This document shows, piece after piece, positions 1 to 6,051 of a stretch of 7,461 bases of DNA; position 1 is the first letter of the stretch; each line of letters starts with the position of its first letter. Source of the stretch: Candidatus Heimdallarchaeota archaeon AB_125 (GTDB taxonomy: Archaea; Asgardarchaeota; Heimdallarchaeia; Heimdallarchaeales; Heimdallarchaeaceae); NCBI GenBank assembly GCA_001940755.1, contig MEHH01000135.1, positions 1-7,461 on the forward strand, written 5' to 3'. Made by a program: the position numbers and the translations under genes. The notes under the pieces are model-generated. The model was not told the origin of the DNA. It saw only the letters and a list, made by a program, of their open reading frames with translations, and ran no database searches.

Positions 1-418
1 TATCTAGAACTGAAGATGTTTGTGTTCCTTTAATTTCATTAGTAGTATTCTCTGTAACTAAATCCCAGGTAATTGTGTCAGAGGCTAGATTGTATATTTT
101 TCCTCCTAAAAGCTCATCTCTGTTATCAACCACTAGATCATCACCAAATAGTTCAGCTACATGAGAGAAGCTAATGTGAAACATAGCATCCTTACTTCTA
201 CCTGTAAATGTAGAACCTTGTTTCCAGATAAAGAAGTCAGGTTTCCCTTCATTTAACTTAACAGTTATTGAAGAGGTTTCAATGAAGACTGATCCTTCTC
301 TATTATCGAATTTTGCATCCTCAGAGGGAATAGCCATAACTGAAGAAACAGAAGCAACTGCGAACATTGTGATTAGTCCGGCAATCAGTATTTTGTAAGT
401 TGTTTTCAATTTTAACAC
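1..418 (-). CDS. Secreted or surface protein of unknown function, N-terminal part (runs off left edge)
   Basis: The reading frame is open from 418 to the left edge, giving about 139 residues with no stop. The N-terminus is a clear signal peptide: Lys residues at 3, 5 and 9, a hydrophobic stretch from about 10 to 25, and a likely cleavage site after SVMA at residue 29. The exported part is beta-rich, polar and acidic (FIETSSITVKLNEGK, TITWDLVTENTTNE), as expected of an extracellular domain. I do not recognise a family. Start choice: a GTG at 418 lies directly after an in-frame TAG and 27-28 bp below a TATA-like box, which suits a leaderless mRNA. A TTG at 409, with GGTG 5 nt before it, is the alternative and would shorten the signal peptide by three residues. 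The gene follows the membrane-bound winged-helix gene on the same strand after 91 bp that carry an operator-like array. Confidence 0.8.
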   Translation of the reverse strand, partial: MLKLKTTYKILIAGLITMFAVASVSSVMAIPSEDAKFDNREGSVFIETSSITVKLNEGKPDFFIWKQGSTFTGRSKDAMFHISFSHVAELFGDDLVVDNRDELLGGKIYNLASDTITWDLVTENTTNEIKGTQTSSVLD

Positions 419-441
419 CTATAAAACAGTGAATTTCATCA

Positions 442-449
442 CTTATATC
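442..449 (-). promoter_or_regulatory. TATA-like box for the secreted protein gene
   Basis: GATATAAG on the minus strand is centred near 445.5. Archaeal initiation usually falls about 22-27 bp downstream, which predicts a transcript starting near 418-423, at or just before the GTG at 418. No other T/A-rich element in the gap fits better. This is inferred from sequence and spacing only. Confidence 0.5.
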
Positions 450-466
450 ATGTCGGATATCCTTGG

Positions 467-497
467 GTTTAACACCAGTTTCACACTGGTGTGAAAC
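467..497. promoter_or_regulatory. Operator-like array of three 9-bp half-sites
   Basis: Read on the plus strand, GTTTAACAC (467-475), GTTTCACAC (478-486) and GTGTGAAAC (489-497) follow each other with exactly 2 bp between them. The third is the exact inverse of the second, and the first differs from the second at one position. This gives an inverted pair plus a direct pair with an 11-bp period, about one helical turn. The array lies about 18 bp upstream of the TATA-like box of the leftward secreted gene, a position typical of an activator or upstream regulator site. It also lies 13 bp after the stop codon of the winged-helix gene. The structure is visible directly; the binding protein is not known. 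Confidence 0.6.
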
Positions 498-511
498 GGT
501 TGGCAACGGTT
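495..511. repeat. Direct repeat AACGGTT x2, 10-bp period
   Basis: AACGGTT occurs at 495-501 and again at 505-511 with GGC between them. The first copy overlaps the last half-site of the array at 467-497. The second overlaps the stop codon (510-512) of the winged-helix gene. The repeat may extend the binding region or may be chance. Confidence 0.4.
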
Positions 512-1550
512 ATTCAATCACAGTTCTACCATCATCTGTCAAGTAAATAACGTAAGTACGACCCCATTTCTCACGTTTTATTAGTCCTCTTAATTCTAGA
601 GGTACAAGATTCCTTGAAATTTTAGATTTTGAGAAACCGGTTATATCACACAAATCTCTCTGACTAATCTTACCCTTTTTATCATAAACTATTTTGATGA
701 GAGACTTCTGATTATCAGTCAAAAGTGTCATTCCTATTTTCTTCATTGCTTTCTTTTCTCTATATCTAATTAACCATGATATTCCACTAACACCAATAAA
801 CACACCTACTATGAATCCTGCTAAGAACATTGCAGCTTTAGATTCCCAAAATGTTAGATCTTCTTCTGGAACTAGTGGTTCATCAAATCTTATCAAAAAG
901 AAAGGATTTGATTCAATTGCTAGATTATCCATTTCCCAAGAAACTTTAATCCGATTCTTATCAAGAACTTGAGTAGCATTACTAGGATAAATAGGTGGAG
1001 TACTATCTTCAAATTCATGAATAAAACTCCTTTCGGGGATTAAAATTATCATCTCATATGAATTTGTTTGATGACTTATTGTAGAATAGAATTCAAATGA
1101 ATAGTAAGTTGGCTTTGAACCTATTGGACTTAGGATTGTGTTTAAGTCATATTTCACTGTAAATGTTACAGTCTGGCTTTCGTTAAGTTCAGTTCGAAAA
1201 TTAACTCGTACCTTGTTACTGCTATTTGAAATAACATCCCAATTATAAATCAAAGAACCTTCTCCATCTTCAACAATAAGGGTGTTTAAAGAGGTATTGA
1301 ACCAGAGGTCAATATAGATTTGAGACTCATTTACAGTATTTTCAACCACAAAAGATTCTTCCACAGAGATTGTGTTAGTTTGATAAATATCCACAGTTGT
1401 ATGATGTGATTTGATTAACAACTCTTCAGCAAAAATAGTTGGATTTGAAGAGCTATCATTATATGATTGAATAGAATTTGAGTTTACAACGAGAAAAATC
1501 AGAGAAAATAATAAGAGAATAACTATAGATTTGTACTTCTGTGGCTTCAA
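510..1550 (-). CDS. Membrane-anchored winged-helix protein, exported N-terminal domain and cytoplasmic HTH
   Basis: This is a 346-residue single-pass protein. Residues 1-24 are a signal peptide or anchor (basic start, then a run of Ile/Leu/Phe). Residues 25-238 form a beta-rich domain with possible N-glycosylation sequons at N31, N74, N85, N109, N123 and N191. Residues 240-261 are one transmembrane helix, followed by Arg/Lys-rich residues 262-271, which places the C-terminus in the cytoplasm. Residues 275-346 are a winged helix: a helix around ISQRDLCDITG, a recognition helix around SKSKISRNLVPLELRGLI, and a wing through the GRTYVIYLTDDG segment. The layout resembles archaeal membrane proteins with a C-terminal MarR/ArsR-like HTH, so a surface-sensing transcription regulator is likely; ligand and targets are unknown. 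The start is TTG with no clear ribosome site but a TATA-like box 32 bp upstream. The frame stays open further upstream but offers no ATG or GTG start before it enters the preceding gene. Confidence 0.85.
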   Translation of the reverse strand: MKPQKYKSIVILLLFSLIFLVVNSNSIQSYNDSSSNPTIFAEELLIKSHHTTVDIYQTNTISVEESFVVENTVNESQIYIDLWFNTSLNTLIVEDGEGSLIYNWDVISNSSNKVRVNFRTELNESQTVTFTVKYDLNTILSPIGSKPTYYSFEFYSTISHQTNSYEMIILIPERSFIHEFEDSTPPIYPSNATQVLDKNRIKVSWEMDNLAIESNPFFLIRFDEPLVPEEDLTFWESKAAMFLAGFIVGVFIGVSGISWLIRYREKKAMKKIGMTLLTDNQKSLIKIVYDKKGKISQRDLCDITGFSKSKISRNLVPLELRGLIKREKWGRTYVIYLTDDGRTVIE

Positions 1551-1576
1551 GATAATTGTATTTGATTTTCGCGAGA

Positions 1577-1587
1577 TTAAAATATTT
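1577..1587 (-). promoter_or_regulatory. TATA/BRE-like promoter of the winged-helix gene
   Basis: The minus strand reads AAATATTTTAA here, preceded by the purine-rich stretch AAAAGG, which resembles an archaeal BRE next to a TATA box. It is centred 32 bp from the TTG at 1550, so the predicted transcript has only a few leader bases. Inferred from sequence and spacing. Confidence 0.45.
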
Positions 1588-1604
1588 CCTTTTAATGCAA
1601 TTGC

Positions 1605-1611
1605 AAAAAAA
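1605..1611 (-). terminator. T7 tract after the first hydrolase gene
   Basis: Seven consecutive T residues on the minus strand lie about 30 nt past the stop codon at 1640, just before the promoter of the winged-helix gene. Archaeal transcription commonly ends at such T tracts. The tract is next to a 10-bp palindrome, TGCAATTGCA (1596-1605). The two elements together suggest that the hydrolase and the winged-helix gene are separate transcription units. Confidence 0.45.
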
Positions 1612-1639
1612 CTAGAATAAAGGATAATTGGGAATTTTG

Positions 1640-2512
1640 CTATTTTTCTAATTTCTTGATAAATTTACTAACTTCAGCTGCATATTCTCCTGCCCCAGGA
1701 TGGAAATGCATCCAATAGTAAGAAGGAGATTCGATGAACTCTGAACCTTCAATTAATGAAGCGACTTCTCTAGCAATAGCATCTTCATGTACTCTATCCT
1801 CTGATGCTCCAAGCACACAGGTTGGACATTTAATTTGAGCATAATCATCAAATGAATCCCATCTAGTAATAGCTAGAAATTTCTTCCATCTCATCCCATG
1901 AGCATTTGCTATGATTTCCATATAGAGGTCTCTTTGTGGACTTGATTCCATAGTCATTTTCAACCATGTTCTAATGATTGGTTTCACAATAATTGTCATA
2001 GTAAATGAAGGCAAAATATACCCTAAAGGTAACAAAGCTGTAGGAAGGAAAAATCGTCTTGGTGGGTTCATTAAAATTAAACCAAAAAACGTATTATTCT
2101 TTCTTGCCATAACTCGAGCAATAAGTGAAGACCCTAGGCAAGTTCCCATTAAAACAGTTTTTTGAGGATCTAATTTAAAATAATCAACTATGTTTTCAAT
2201 ATCCTCAGCTAATCTGTTCATGTTAGCTTTATGCTTCCATTTTATTTTAGAGCTTAATAATTCCCTCTTTTCAACTACAAATAGATTATAATCTTTGTAA
2301 AGACAATCCCAGAGATCGTTCCATGAAAATGGTCCTGTTGAAAAACCAGGAATAAAAACTAAATTAATTGATTCTGATGGTGTATCTGTTTGTGAATTTA
2401 AAACCAACAATTCTGCACCATCAGTCATTGGAACATAATCTTTACTTGATTTTTGATAAAATAATGCAGCAGTAGTATAACCTTTAGCCGGTACATAGTC
2501 TTTTTTATTCAT
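1640..2512 (-). CDS. Alpha/beta-hydrolase-fold protein with a Cys at the nucleophile position
   Basis: This 290-residue protein has the alpha/beta-hydrolase layout. FIPGF at 53-57 follows the first core strands and would form the oxyanion turn. The nucleophile elbow is GTCLG (123-127), so the nucleophile would be Cys125 (codon TGC) rather than the usual Ser. A hydrophobic, Pro-rich cap or lid lies at about 153-187 and could face a membrane. The acid is uncertain: D239 or D244 in GASEDRVHED. The candidate catalytic His is H269, in a MHFHPGA segment whose first His is conserved in the neighbour. There is no signal peptide. It is a clear paralogue of the next gene upstream (2577-3452), sharing blocks such as YVP-DGAELLV, SWNDLWD, KLDP-KTV and MRWKK. 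Substrate unknown. Cys nucleophiles occur in dienelactone hydrolases, but nothing else points to that substrate. Start: ATG at 2512, 64 bp after its paralogue. Confidence 0.85.
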   Translation of the reverse strand: MNKKDYVPAKGYTTAALFYQKSSKDYVPMTDGAELLVLNSQTDTPSESINLVFIPGFSTGPFSWNDLWDCLYKDYNLFVVEKRELLSSKIKWKHKANMNRLAEDIENIVDYFKLDPQKTVLMGTCLGSSLIARVMARKNNTFFGLILMNPPRRFFLPTALLPLGYILPSFTMTIIVKPIIRTWLKMTMESSPQRDLYMEIIANAHGMRWKKFLAITRWDSFDDYAQIKCPTCVLGASEDRVHEDAIAREVASLIEGSEFIESPSYYWMHFHPGAGEYAAEVSKFIKKLEK

Positions 2513-2536
2513 ACAAATAAAGTAAAAAATAATTTC

Positions 2537-2545
2537 TACTTAAAA
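2537..2545 (-). promoter_or_regulatory. Possible promoter between the two hydrolase genes
   Basis: The 64-bp gap holds TTTTAAGTA on the minus strand, centred 29 bp before the ATG at 2512, which would suit a leaderless transcript. A second T/A box, TTTTATAC (2551-2558), is centred 42 bp upstream. A T6 run at 2523-2528 could end transcripts of the upstream paralogue. Co-transcription of the pair is also possible, since the gap is short. Confidence 0.3.
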
Positions 2546-2576
2546 TTTCTGTATAAAATTCAAGCAAGAGAAATTA

Positions 2577-3452
2577 TTAGGCTATCTTTTCTATAAATTC
2601 AGCTAGTTGTTTAGCGAAGTCTGTTGCTCCTGGAAGATGATGCATATACATGAAACTAGAAACTTGCAGATATTCACTTTTTTCCACTAAATCTACACAG
2701 ATTTTTGTTTCATCATCTACATGAAGGTCTTCCTGAATAGCTCCTACCATTAAACAAGGAACTTTTACTATTTTGAAATCTTCAGTTCCATCCCAGAAAG
2801 TTACGTGCATTGTTTTTTTCCATCGCATTGCACTTGCTGTGCCTATATATTGCTTGTATCTTTCCCTTTGTATTCCCTTTGGAACTGCTGTATGAATCCA
2901 TAGTTTTCCTATACTTCTTAACAAACCATTAATGATAAAACTGGGAGTGAATTTGGTCATAAAGATTAGTTTTGAAGGCAATATTGGTGTTCTAACAGGA
3001 CCTATCATTATAAAACCAAGTGGTTCTTCTAACCACTTTTCTGCCAAACCTCTGAGTGCATAAAGGATAGAAGCACTTGCACAAAAGATAACGGTTTTCT
3101 TAGGATCTAGTTTCAATCCTCTAAGAGCATCACCTACGTCCTCACCAGAACGGTTCATAGAACCTCTATGACTCCATTTTGTTTTTGATGTAACTTTTTC
3201 TCGAGTTTCTAAAACATAGAGATCAAATTCCTCATAAAGTTCATCCCACAAATCGTTCCAAGACATCGGGATAGAAGCGTATCCAGGAATGAATAAAATA
3301 GTAATTCCTGAAGGATTTTTACCTTTCTTAGTGAAATATACCAATAATTCTGCTCCATCAGACACAGGAACATACATTCGCTCTGCTTCCTTATAGAAAA
3401 GAGCTTTTTGATGTTCTTCTTCCTTTTCTTTCTTCTTTTTCTTAGGACTCAT
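2577..3452 (-). CDS. Alpha/beta-hydrolase-fold protein with a Ser at the nucleophile position
   Basis: A 291-residue paralogue of the adjacent 1640-2512 product. After a highly charged tail (five Lys at 4-8, then Glu-rich) the domain starts near residue 27 with YVPVSDGAELLV. FIPGY (54-58) would form the oxyanion turn. The nucleophile elbow is CASAS (124-128), giving Ser126 with non-Gly small residues on both sides. The acid is uncertain among E241, D242 and D246. The candidate His is H271 in MHHLPGA. The hydrophobic cap lies at about 155-186. The frame extends upstream to 3635, but the ATG at 3452 gives almost the same length as the paralogue, sits 28 bp below a good TATA-like box, and avoids a residue stretch with no counterpart that would overlap the divergent PPS gene. 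Substrate and partners are unknown. It is divergent from the CoA genes, which need not mean a shared function. Confidence 0.85.
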   Translation of the reverse strand: MSPKKKKKEKEEEHQKALFYKEAERMYVPVSDGAELLVYFTKKGKNPSGITILFIPGYASIPMSWNDLWDELYEEFDLYVLETREKVTSKTKWSHRGSMNRSGEDVGDALRGLKLDPKKTVIFCASASILYALRGLAEKWLEEPLGFIMIGPVRTPILPSKLIFMTKFTPSFIINGLLRSIGKLWIHTAVPKGIQRERYKQYIGTASAMRWKKTMHVTFWDGTEDFKIVKVPCLMVGAIQEDLHVDDETKICVDLVEKSEYLQVSSFMYMHHLPGATDFAKQLAEFIEKIA

Positions 3453-3475
3453 GAATGCAACTAGTGAAATACAAG

Positions 3476-3484
3476 TTATATAAA
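3476..3484 (-). promoter_or_regulatory. TATA box for the leftward hydrolase gene
   Basis: TTTATATAA on the minus strand is centred 28 bp from the ATG at 3452. The predicted RNA start falls at or next to the ATG, so the mRNA is probably leaderless. It is one of the best TATA matches in the window and supports the shorter start for this gene. Confidence 0.55.
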
Positions 3485-3524
3485 AAATATTAGGAACAAC
3501 ATACAATTCTCTTTGATGATGAAA

Positions 3525-3533
3525 TTTATTTAT
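3525..3533 (+). promoter_or_regulatory. TATA-like box for the PPS-panB unit
   Basis: TTTATTTAT, with the purine-rich GATGAAA just before it as a BRE-like element, is centred 32 bp from the TTG at 3561. With the leftward box at 3476-3484 it makes the 108-bp gap a back-to-back promoter region. No ribosome site is visible before the TTG, so the PPS message probably has only a very short leader. Confidence 0.45.
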
Positions 3534-3560
3534 GGAATACAGATTGTTAGTATGATATAA

Positions 3561-4343
3561 TTGAAAATTCCTAAGGATCATCCAAGAGCTGAATCTTTGT
3601 GTGTAAGAGAATTGATTACTGAAGGAATGCACCAAAATATTGTTGCTGAAGCTGGTTTAATCGCACATGGACGAGGTGAAGCATTCGATTACCTTCTTGG
3701 TGAAAAAACACCTTCTTTTGCAATTGAACAACAAACTGCTGCAGTTGCTTTAATGCTTATAGCTGAAAATCCTGTAATCTCAGTTAATGGAAATGTTGCT
3801 TCTTTGTGTCCTGATAAAATAGTTGAGTTAGCAGATATTTTAGCTTCAAAACTTGAAGTGAATCTCTTCTATAGAAGAGTGGAAAGATCAGCTATTGTTA
3901 CAAGAAAACTAGAAGAAAGTGGTGCTGAAAACGTACTTGGTAATGAAGAAGAATTTTACACATCTATTGATGAATTATCACATTCTAGAAGAGTTGTTGA
4001 TAAGAGAGGGATTCATATTGCAGATGTAGTTCTTGTTCCATTAGAAGATGGAGACAGAACTATGGCTTTAAGAAAAATTGGTAAAAGGGTAATAACAATT
4101 GATCTTAATCCTTTATCTAGAACATCTATTTGGTCAAACATTTCTATTGTAAACAATGTTACCCGAGCAGTACCTGAGATGATAAATATAGCATCAGAGT
4201 TGAAGAATAAAAGCAAAGATGAACTTAGGAAAATCGTTGAAAGCTTTGATAATTTTAAATTGCTAAAGGAAAGCTTAACCTTCATAACTTCAAGATTAAC
4301 TAAGCTAGCAGAAGGTGAACTTAAACAACCAAAAATTGAATAA
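3561..4343 (+). CDS. 4-phosphopantoate--beta-alanine ligase (archaeal phosphopantothenate synthetase, PPS)
   Basis: This 260-residue protein joins 4-phosphopantoate and beta-alanine using ATP, giving 4'-phosphopantothenate for coenzyme A synthesis in the cytoplasm. It carries the conserved blocks of the family: IPKDHPRAESL at the N-terminus (3-13), AGLIAHGRGEAFDYLLGE (31-48), VNGNVASL (75-82), FYRRVER (103-109), and the nucleotide-binding VPLEDGDRTMALRKIGK (159-175) followed by ITIDLNPLSRTS (178-189). Length is normal for the family. The start is TTG; a TAA lies immediately before it in frame, so no earlier start exists, and the protein begins almost directly at the conserved IPK motif. It is followed by panB after 23 bp. 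PPS is found in Archaea and replaces the order of steps used by bacteria, in which pantothenate is made first and then phosphorylated. Its neighbours supply its substrate. Confidence 0.95.
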   Translation: MKIPKDHPRAESLCVRELITEGMHQNIVAEAGLIAHGRGEAFDYLLGEKTPSFAIEQQTAAVALMLIAENPVISVNGNVASLCPDKIVELADILASKLEVNLFYRRVERSAIVTRKLEESGAENVLGNEEEFYTSIDELSHSRRVVDKRGIHIADVVLVPLEDGDRTMALRKIGKRVITIDLNPLSRTSIWSNISIVNNVTRAVPEMINIASELKNKSKDELRKIVESFDNFKLLKESLTFITSRLTKLAEGELKQPKIE

Positions 4344-4366
4344 TAAGTTAGTGGAAACTGATTATA

Positions 4367-5167
4367 ATGGATAAAGTAACTGTAAAAACCTTCCAAGAAA
4401 TGAAGGATAATGGAAAGAAAATTACTATGATATCTGCCTATTCGTATCCTTTTGCTCGAATTGCTGATGAAATAGGGATTGATTCACTCTTGATAGGTGA
4501 TTCTTTAGGAATGACAGTTCTTGGTTTTGAGAACACTTTGGAAGTTACTATAGAAGATTCTATTCGTCATAGTCAAGCAGTCGCTCGGGGAGCTAAACGA
4601 GCTCACATCATAGGTGATATGCCTTTCCTTTCCTACGGAATAAATGTTGAGGAAACAGTTAGAAACGCTGGTAGATTGGTTAAAGAAGGCAAGTGTGAAT
4701 CTGTCAAACTTGAGGGTGGAGTTGAAAGAGTTGAAGAAATCAAAGAAATAAAATCCATTGGAATTCCAGTGCTTGGTCATATAGGTCTCACACCTACCTA
4801 CATAAACGAATTTGGAGGATTCAAAATTCAAGGTAAAAATTCAGAAACAGCTTCGAGATTACTTAAACATGCAAAATTACTTGAAGATGCTGGAGTTTAT
4901 GCTATGGTTATTGAATCAGTCCCATGGAAGTTAGCAAAAGAAATCACAGAATCACTTTCTGTACCTACTATTGGAATTGGTGCAGGAGAATATTGTGATG
5001 GACAAGTGCTTGTTATAGATGATTTGATTGGTCTTACTCTTGACATAAAACCAAAGTTTGTTAAGAAATATGCTGATGTTCACTCAATCGTTAAGAATGC
5101 AGTGAAAGAATTCTCTGATGAAGTTAAAAATGGGAAATTTCCTTCTGAAAAATACAGATATGATTAA
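4367..5167 (+). CDS. panB: 3-methyl-2-oxobutanoate hydroxymethyltransferase (ketopantoate hydroxymethyltransferase)
   Basis: A 266-residue (beta/alpha)8 enzyme that transfers the one-carbon unit of methylene-tetrahydrofolate (or the archaeal equivalent) to 2-ketoisovalerate, making ketopantoate. All expected active-site residues are visible: D45 and S46 in GDSLG, D84 in GDMPF, K114 and E116 in VKLEGG, H138 in GHIGLTP, the catalytic base E183 in ESVP, and GIGAG at 203-207. Compared with Escherichia coli PanB these are D45, S46, D84, K112, E114 and E181. One small difference is AYSYP (24-28), where AYDYP is more usual. The start is ATG, 23 bp after PPS, with no clear ribosome site (only GTGG 12 nt upstream). 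Its stop codon overlaps that of the converging PoK gene. It feeds PanE, encoded on the opposite strand. Confidence 0.96.
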   Translation: MDKVTVKTFQEMKDNGKKITMISAYSYPFARIADEIGIDSLLIGDSLGMTVLGFENTLEVTIEDSIRHSQAVARGAKRAHIIGDMPFLSYGINVEETVRNAGRLVKEGKCESVKLEGGVERVEEIKEIKSIGIPVLGHIGLTPTYINEFGGFKIQGKNSETASRLLKHAKLLEDAGVYAMVIESVPWKLAKEITESLSVPTIGIGAGEYCDGQVLVIDDLIGLTLDIKPKFVKKYADVHSIVKNAVKEFSDEVKNGKFPSEKYRYD

Positions 5168-5173
5168 TCATAT
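5158..5173. repeat. 16-bp perfect palindrome holding the overlapping stop codons of panB and PoK
   Basis: ATATGATTAATCATAT is its own reverse complement. Its central TTAA supplies TAA to panB on the plus strand (5165-5167) and TAA to PoK on the minus strand (5166-5164). Because of the symmetry both proteins end in Tyr-Asp. The two genes thus overlap by 4 bp and leave no intergenic space, so each transcript must end inside the other gene. T-rich runs lie a short way past the stop on each strand. Confidence 0.9.
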
Positions 5174-6048
5174 TTCTTTACAGTTTTGTAACAAATTTCC
5201 TCTTCGATGAAATTTTCTAGACCAGATAAATCTGATCGATTTTTATAAATAAGAAATACACCATTACCTAGCATTATCTGACCAACAAGAATCTCTGAAT
5301 CTTCTAGTTCACGCATAGTTTCAGTCACTTCTGGAGTAGCTAGCATTGAAGTTATTGAGAATTGTTTTGATGCAATAGCGAAGTTACTTATTGTTGGTTC
5401 TTCAAGAAGTTCAGCTAAAAACAATTCTCCAACTTTATTAATCTGCTTCTTCCAATTATCATTTTTTATTATTGATTTAGTAGTAATTTCACCGAAGGTA
5501 ATAGTTGCGACGTGGTAGTTATTTTCTAATAGATTTCTAGTTTCACCAATAAAAGGAGAACCAGGCTTCAATCTACATTCCCACCCTCCTTGAATGACTC
5601 CCGCTACATCACCTAATCCACCACCATATTCAACTTCTACAGAATGAGCAAGATTGTAAGTAAGAACTTCAGGAAAATCTAAGTCATAAAACTCATTAAA
5701 GGCTAAACAGCTTCCAATTGCACCAGAAGCACTTGCACCAAATCCACAAGCTATCGGAACTTCAAATTCATGGAATAAGGACACACCATGATTTTTGTCT
5801 CTGTGCTTTCCAACAGCTTTCTGATAATGATTCAAAATATGATTTGATATTTTTGCTTGGTCTACTGATACTTCTTGATTGTTGAAAAATATATGATTTT
5901 TCGAATCATCTGATTCTTCTACCCAAGTTGTAGTACCTCTGTTTATTGAAAATCCAGCCCCTCTAGAGCCTTTATGGATATGGTCTTCTGCTTCATCATC
6001 TATTGTAAAAATCCCTGTAATGTGCGATGCTACCCAAAACTTTGACAT
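5164..6048 (-). CDS. Pantoate kinase (PoK, GHMP kinase family)
   Basis: This 294-residue GHMP-family kinase phosphorylates pantoate with ATP to give 4-phosphopantoate, the substrate of PPS. Family marks are the N-terminal ASHITGIF (7-14), GSRGAGFSI (27-35), and the glycine/serine-rich phosphate-binding loop PIACGFGASASG (98-109) that heads a long helix. Further on come EYGGGLGDVAGVIQGG (140-155) and a C-terminal GHMP motif around MLGNGVFLIY (259-268). Length is typical. PoK is largely confined to Archaea and separates it from other GHMP kinases such as mevalonate or homoserine kinase; GSRGAG plus the CoA neighbours make this assignment firm. The start is ATG, 8 bp after the panE stop codon, preceded by a partial ribosome site, so the two genes form an operon. 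The 3' end overlaps panB by 4 bp. Product and step order suggest that PanE output passes straight to PoK. Confidence 0.94.
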   Translation of the reverse strand: MSKFWVASHITGIFTIDDEAEDHIHKGSRGAGFSINRGTTTWVEESDDSKNHIFFNNQEVSVDQAKISNHILNHYQKAVGKHRDKNHGVSLFHEFEVPIACGFGASASGAIGSCLAFNEFYDLDFPEVLTYNLAHSVEVEYGGGLGDVAGVIQGGWECRLKPGSPFIGETRNLLENNYHVATITFGEITTKSIIKNDNWKKQINKVGELFLAELLEEPTISNFAIASKQFSITSMLATPEVTETMRELEDSEILVGQIMLGNGVFLIYKNRSDLSGLENFIEEEICYKTVKKYD

Positions 6049-6051
6049 GAT

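Noticed and set aside
428..443. Dyad AGTGA-N6-TCACT near the predicted start of the secreted gene transcript
   Set aside because: Only 5-bp arms with a 6-bp asymmetrical centre, and it is not repeated elsewhere in the gaps. Too weak to call.
321..506. 61-residue minus-strand frame starting before the secreted protein gene
   Set aside because: It runs through the operator array and TATA-like box and then overlaps the signal-peptide gene in another frame. Its product has no recognisable domain, and the 1-418 frame is far better supported.
1596..1605. 10-bp palindrome TGCAATTGCA in the gap before the winged-helix gene
   Set aside because: It is a short, AT-centred palindrome next to a T7 tract. 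It is mentioned with the terminator, but alone it is too short to call an operator.
1974..2165. 63-residue plus-strand frame inside the Cys-type hydrolase
   Set aside because: It is antisense to the nucleophile elbow and cap of the hydrolase, with no promoter or ribosome site.
3412..3443. Purine/pyrimidine-biased low-complexity tract
   Set aside because: It encodes the Lys/Glu-rich N-terminal tail of the Ser-type hydrolase and needs no other explanation.
3453..3635. 61-residue N-terminal extension of the Ser-type hydrolase
   Set aside because: It has no counterpart in the paralogue, would overlap the PPS gene and both promoters, and the ATG at 3452 is well placed below a TATA box and gives matching length.
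4013..4396. 127-residue frame antisense to PPS
   Set aside because: It mirrors the strongly conserved PPS sequence on the other strand and shows no start signal or domain of its own.
4505..4831. 108-residue frame antisense to panB
   Set aside because: It lies wholly inside panB, whose active-site residues are all present. The Phe/Ser/Asn-rich product looks like a shadow.
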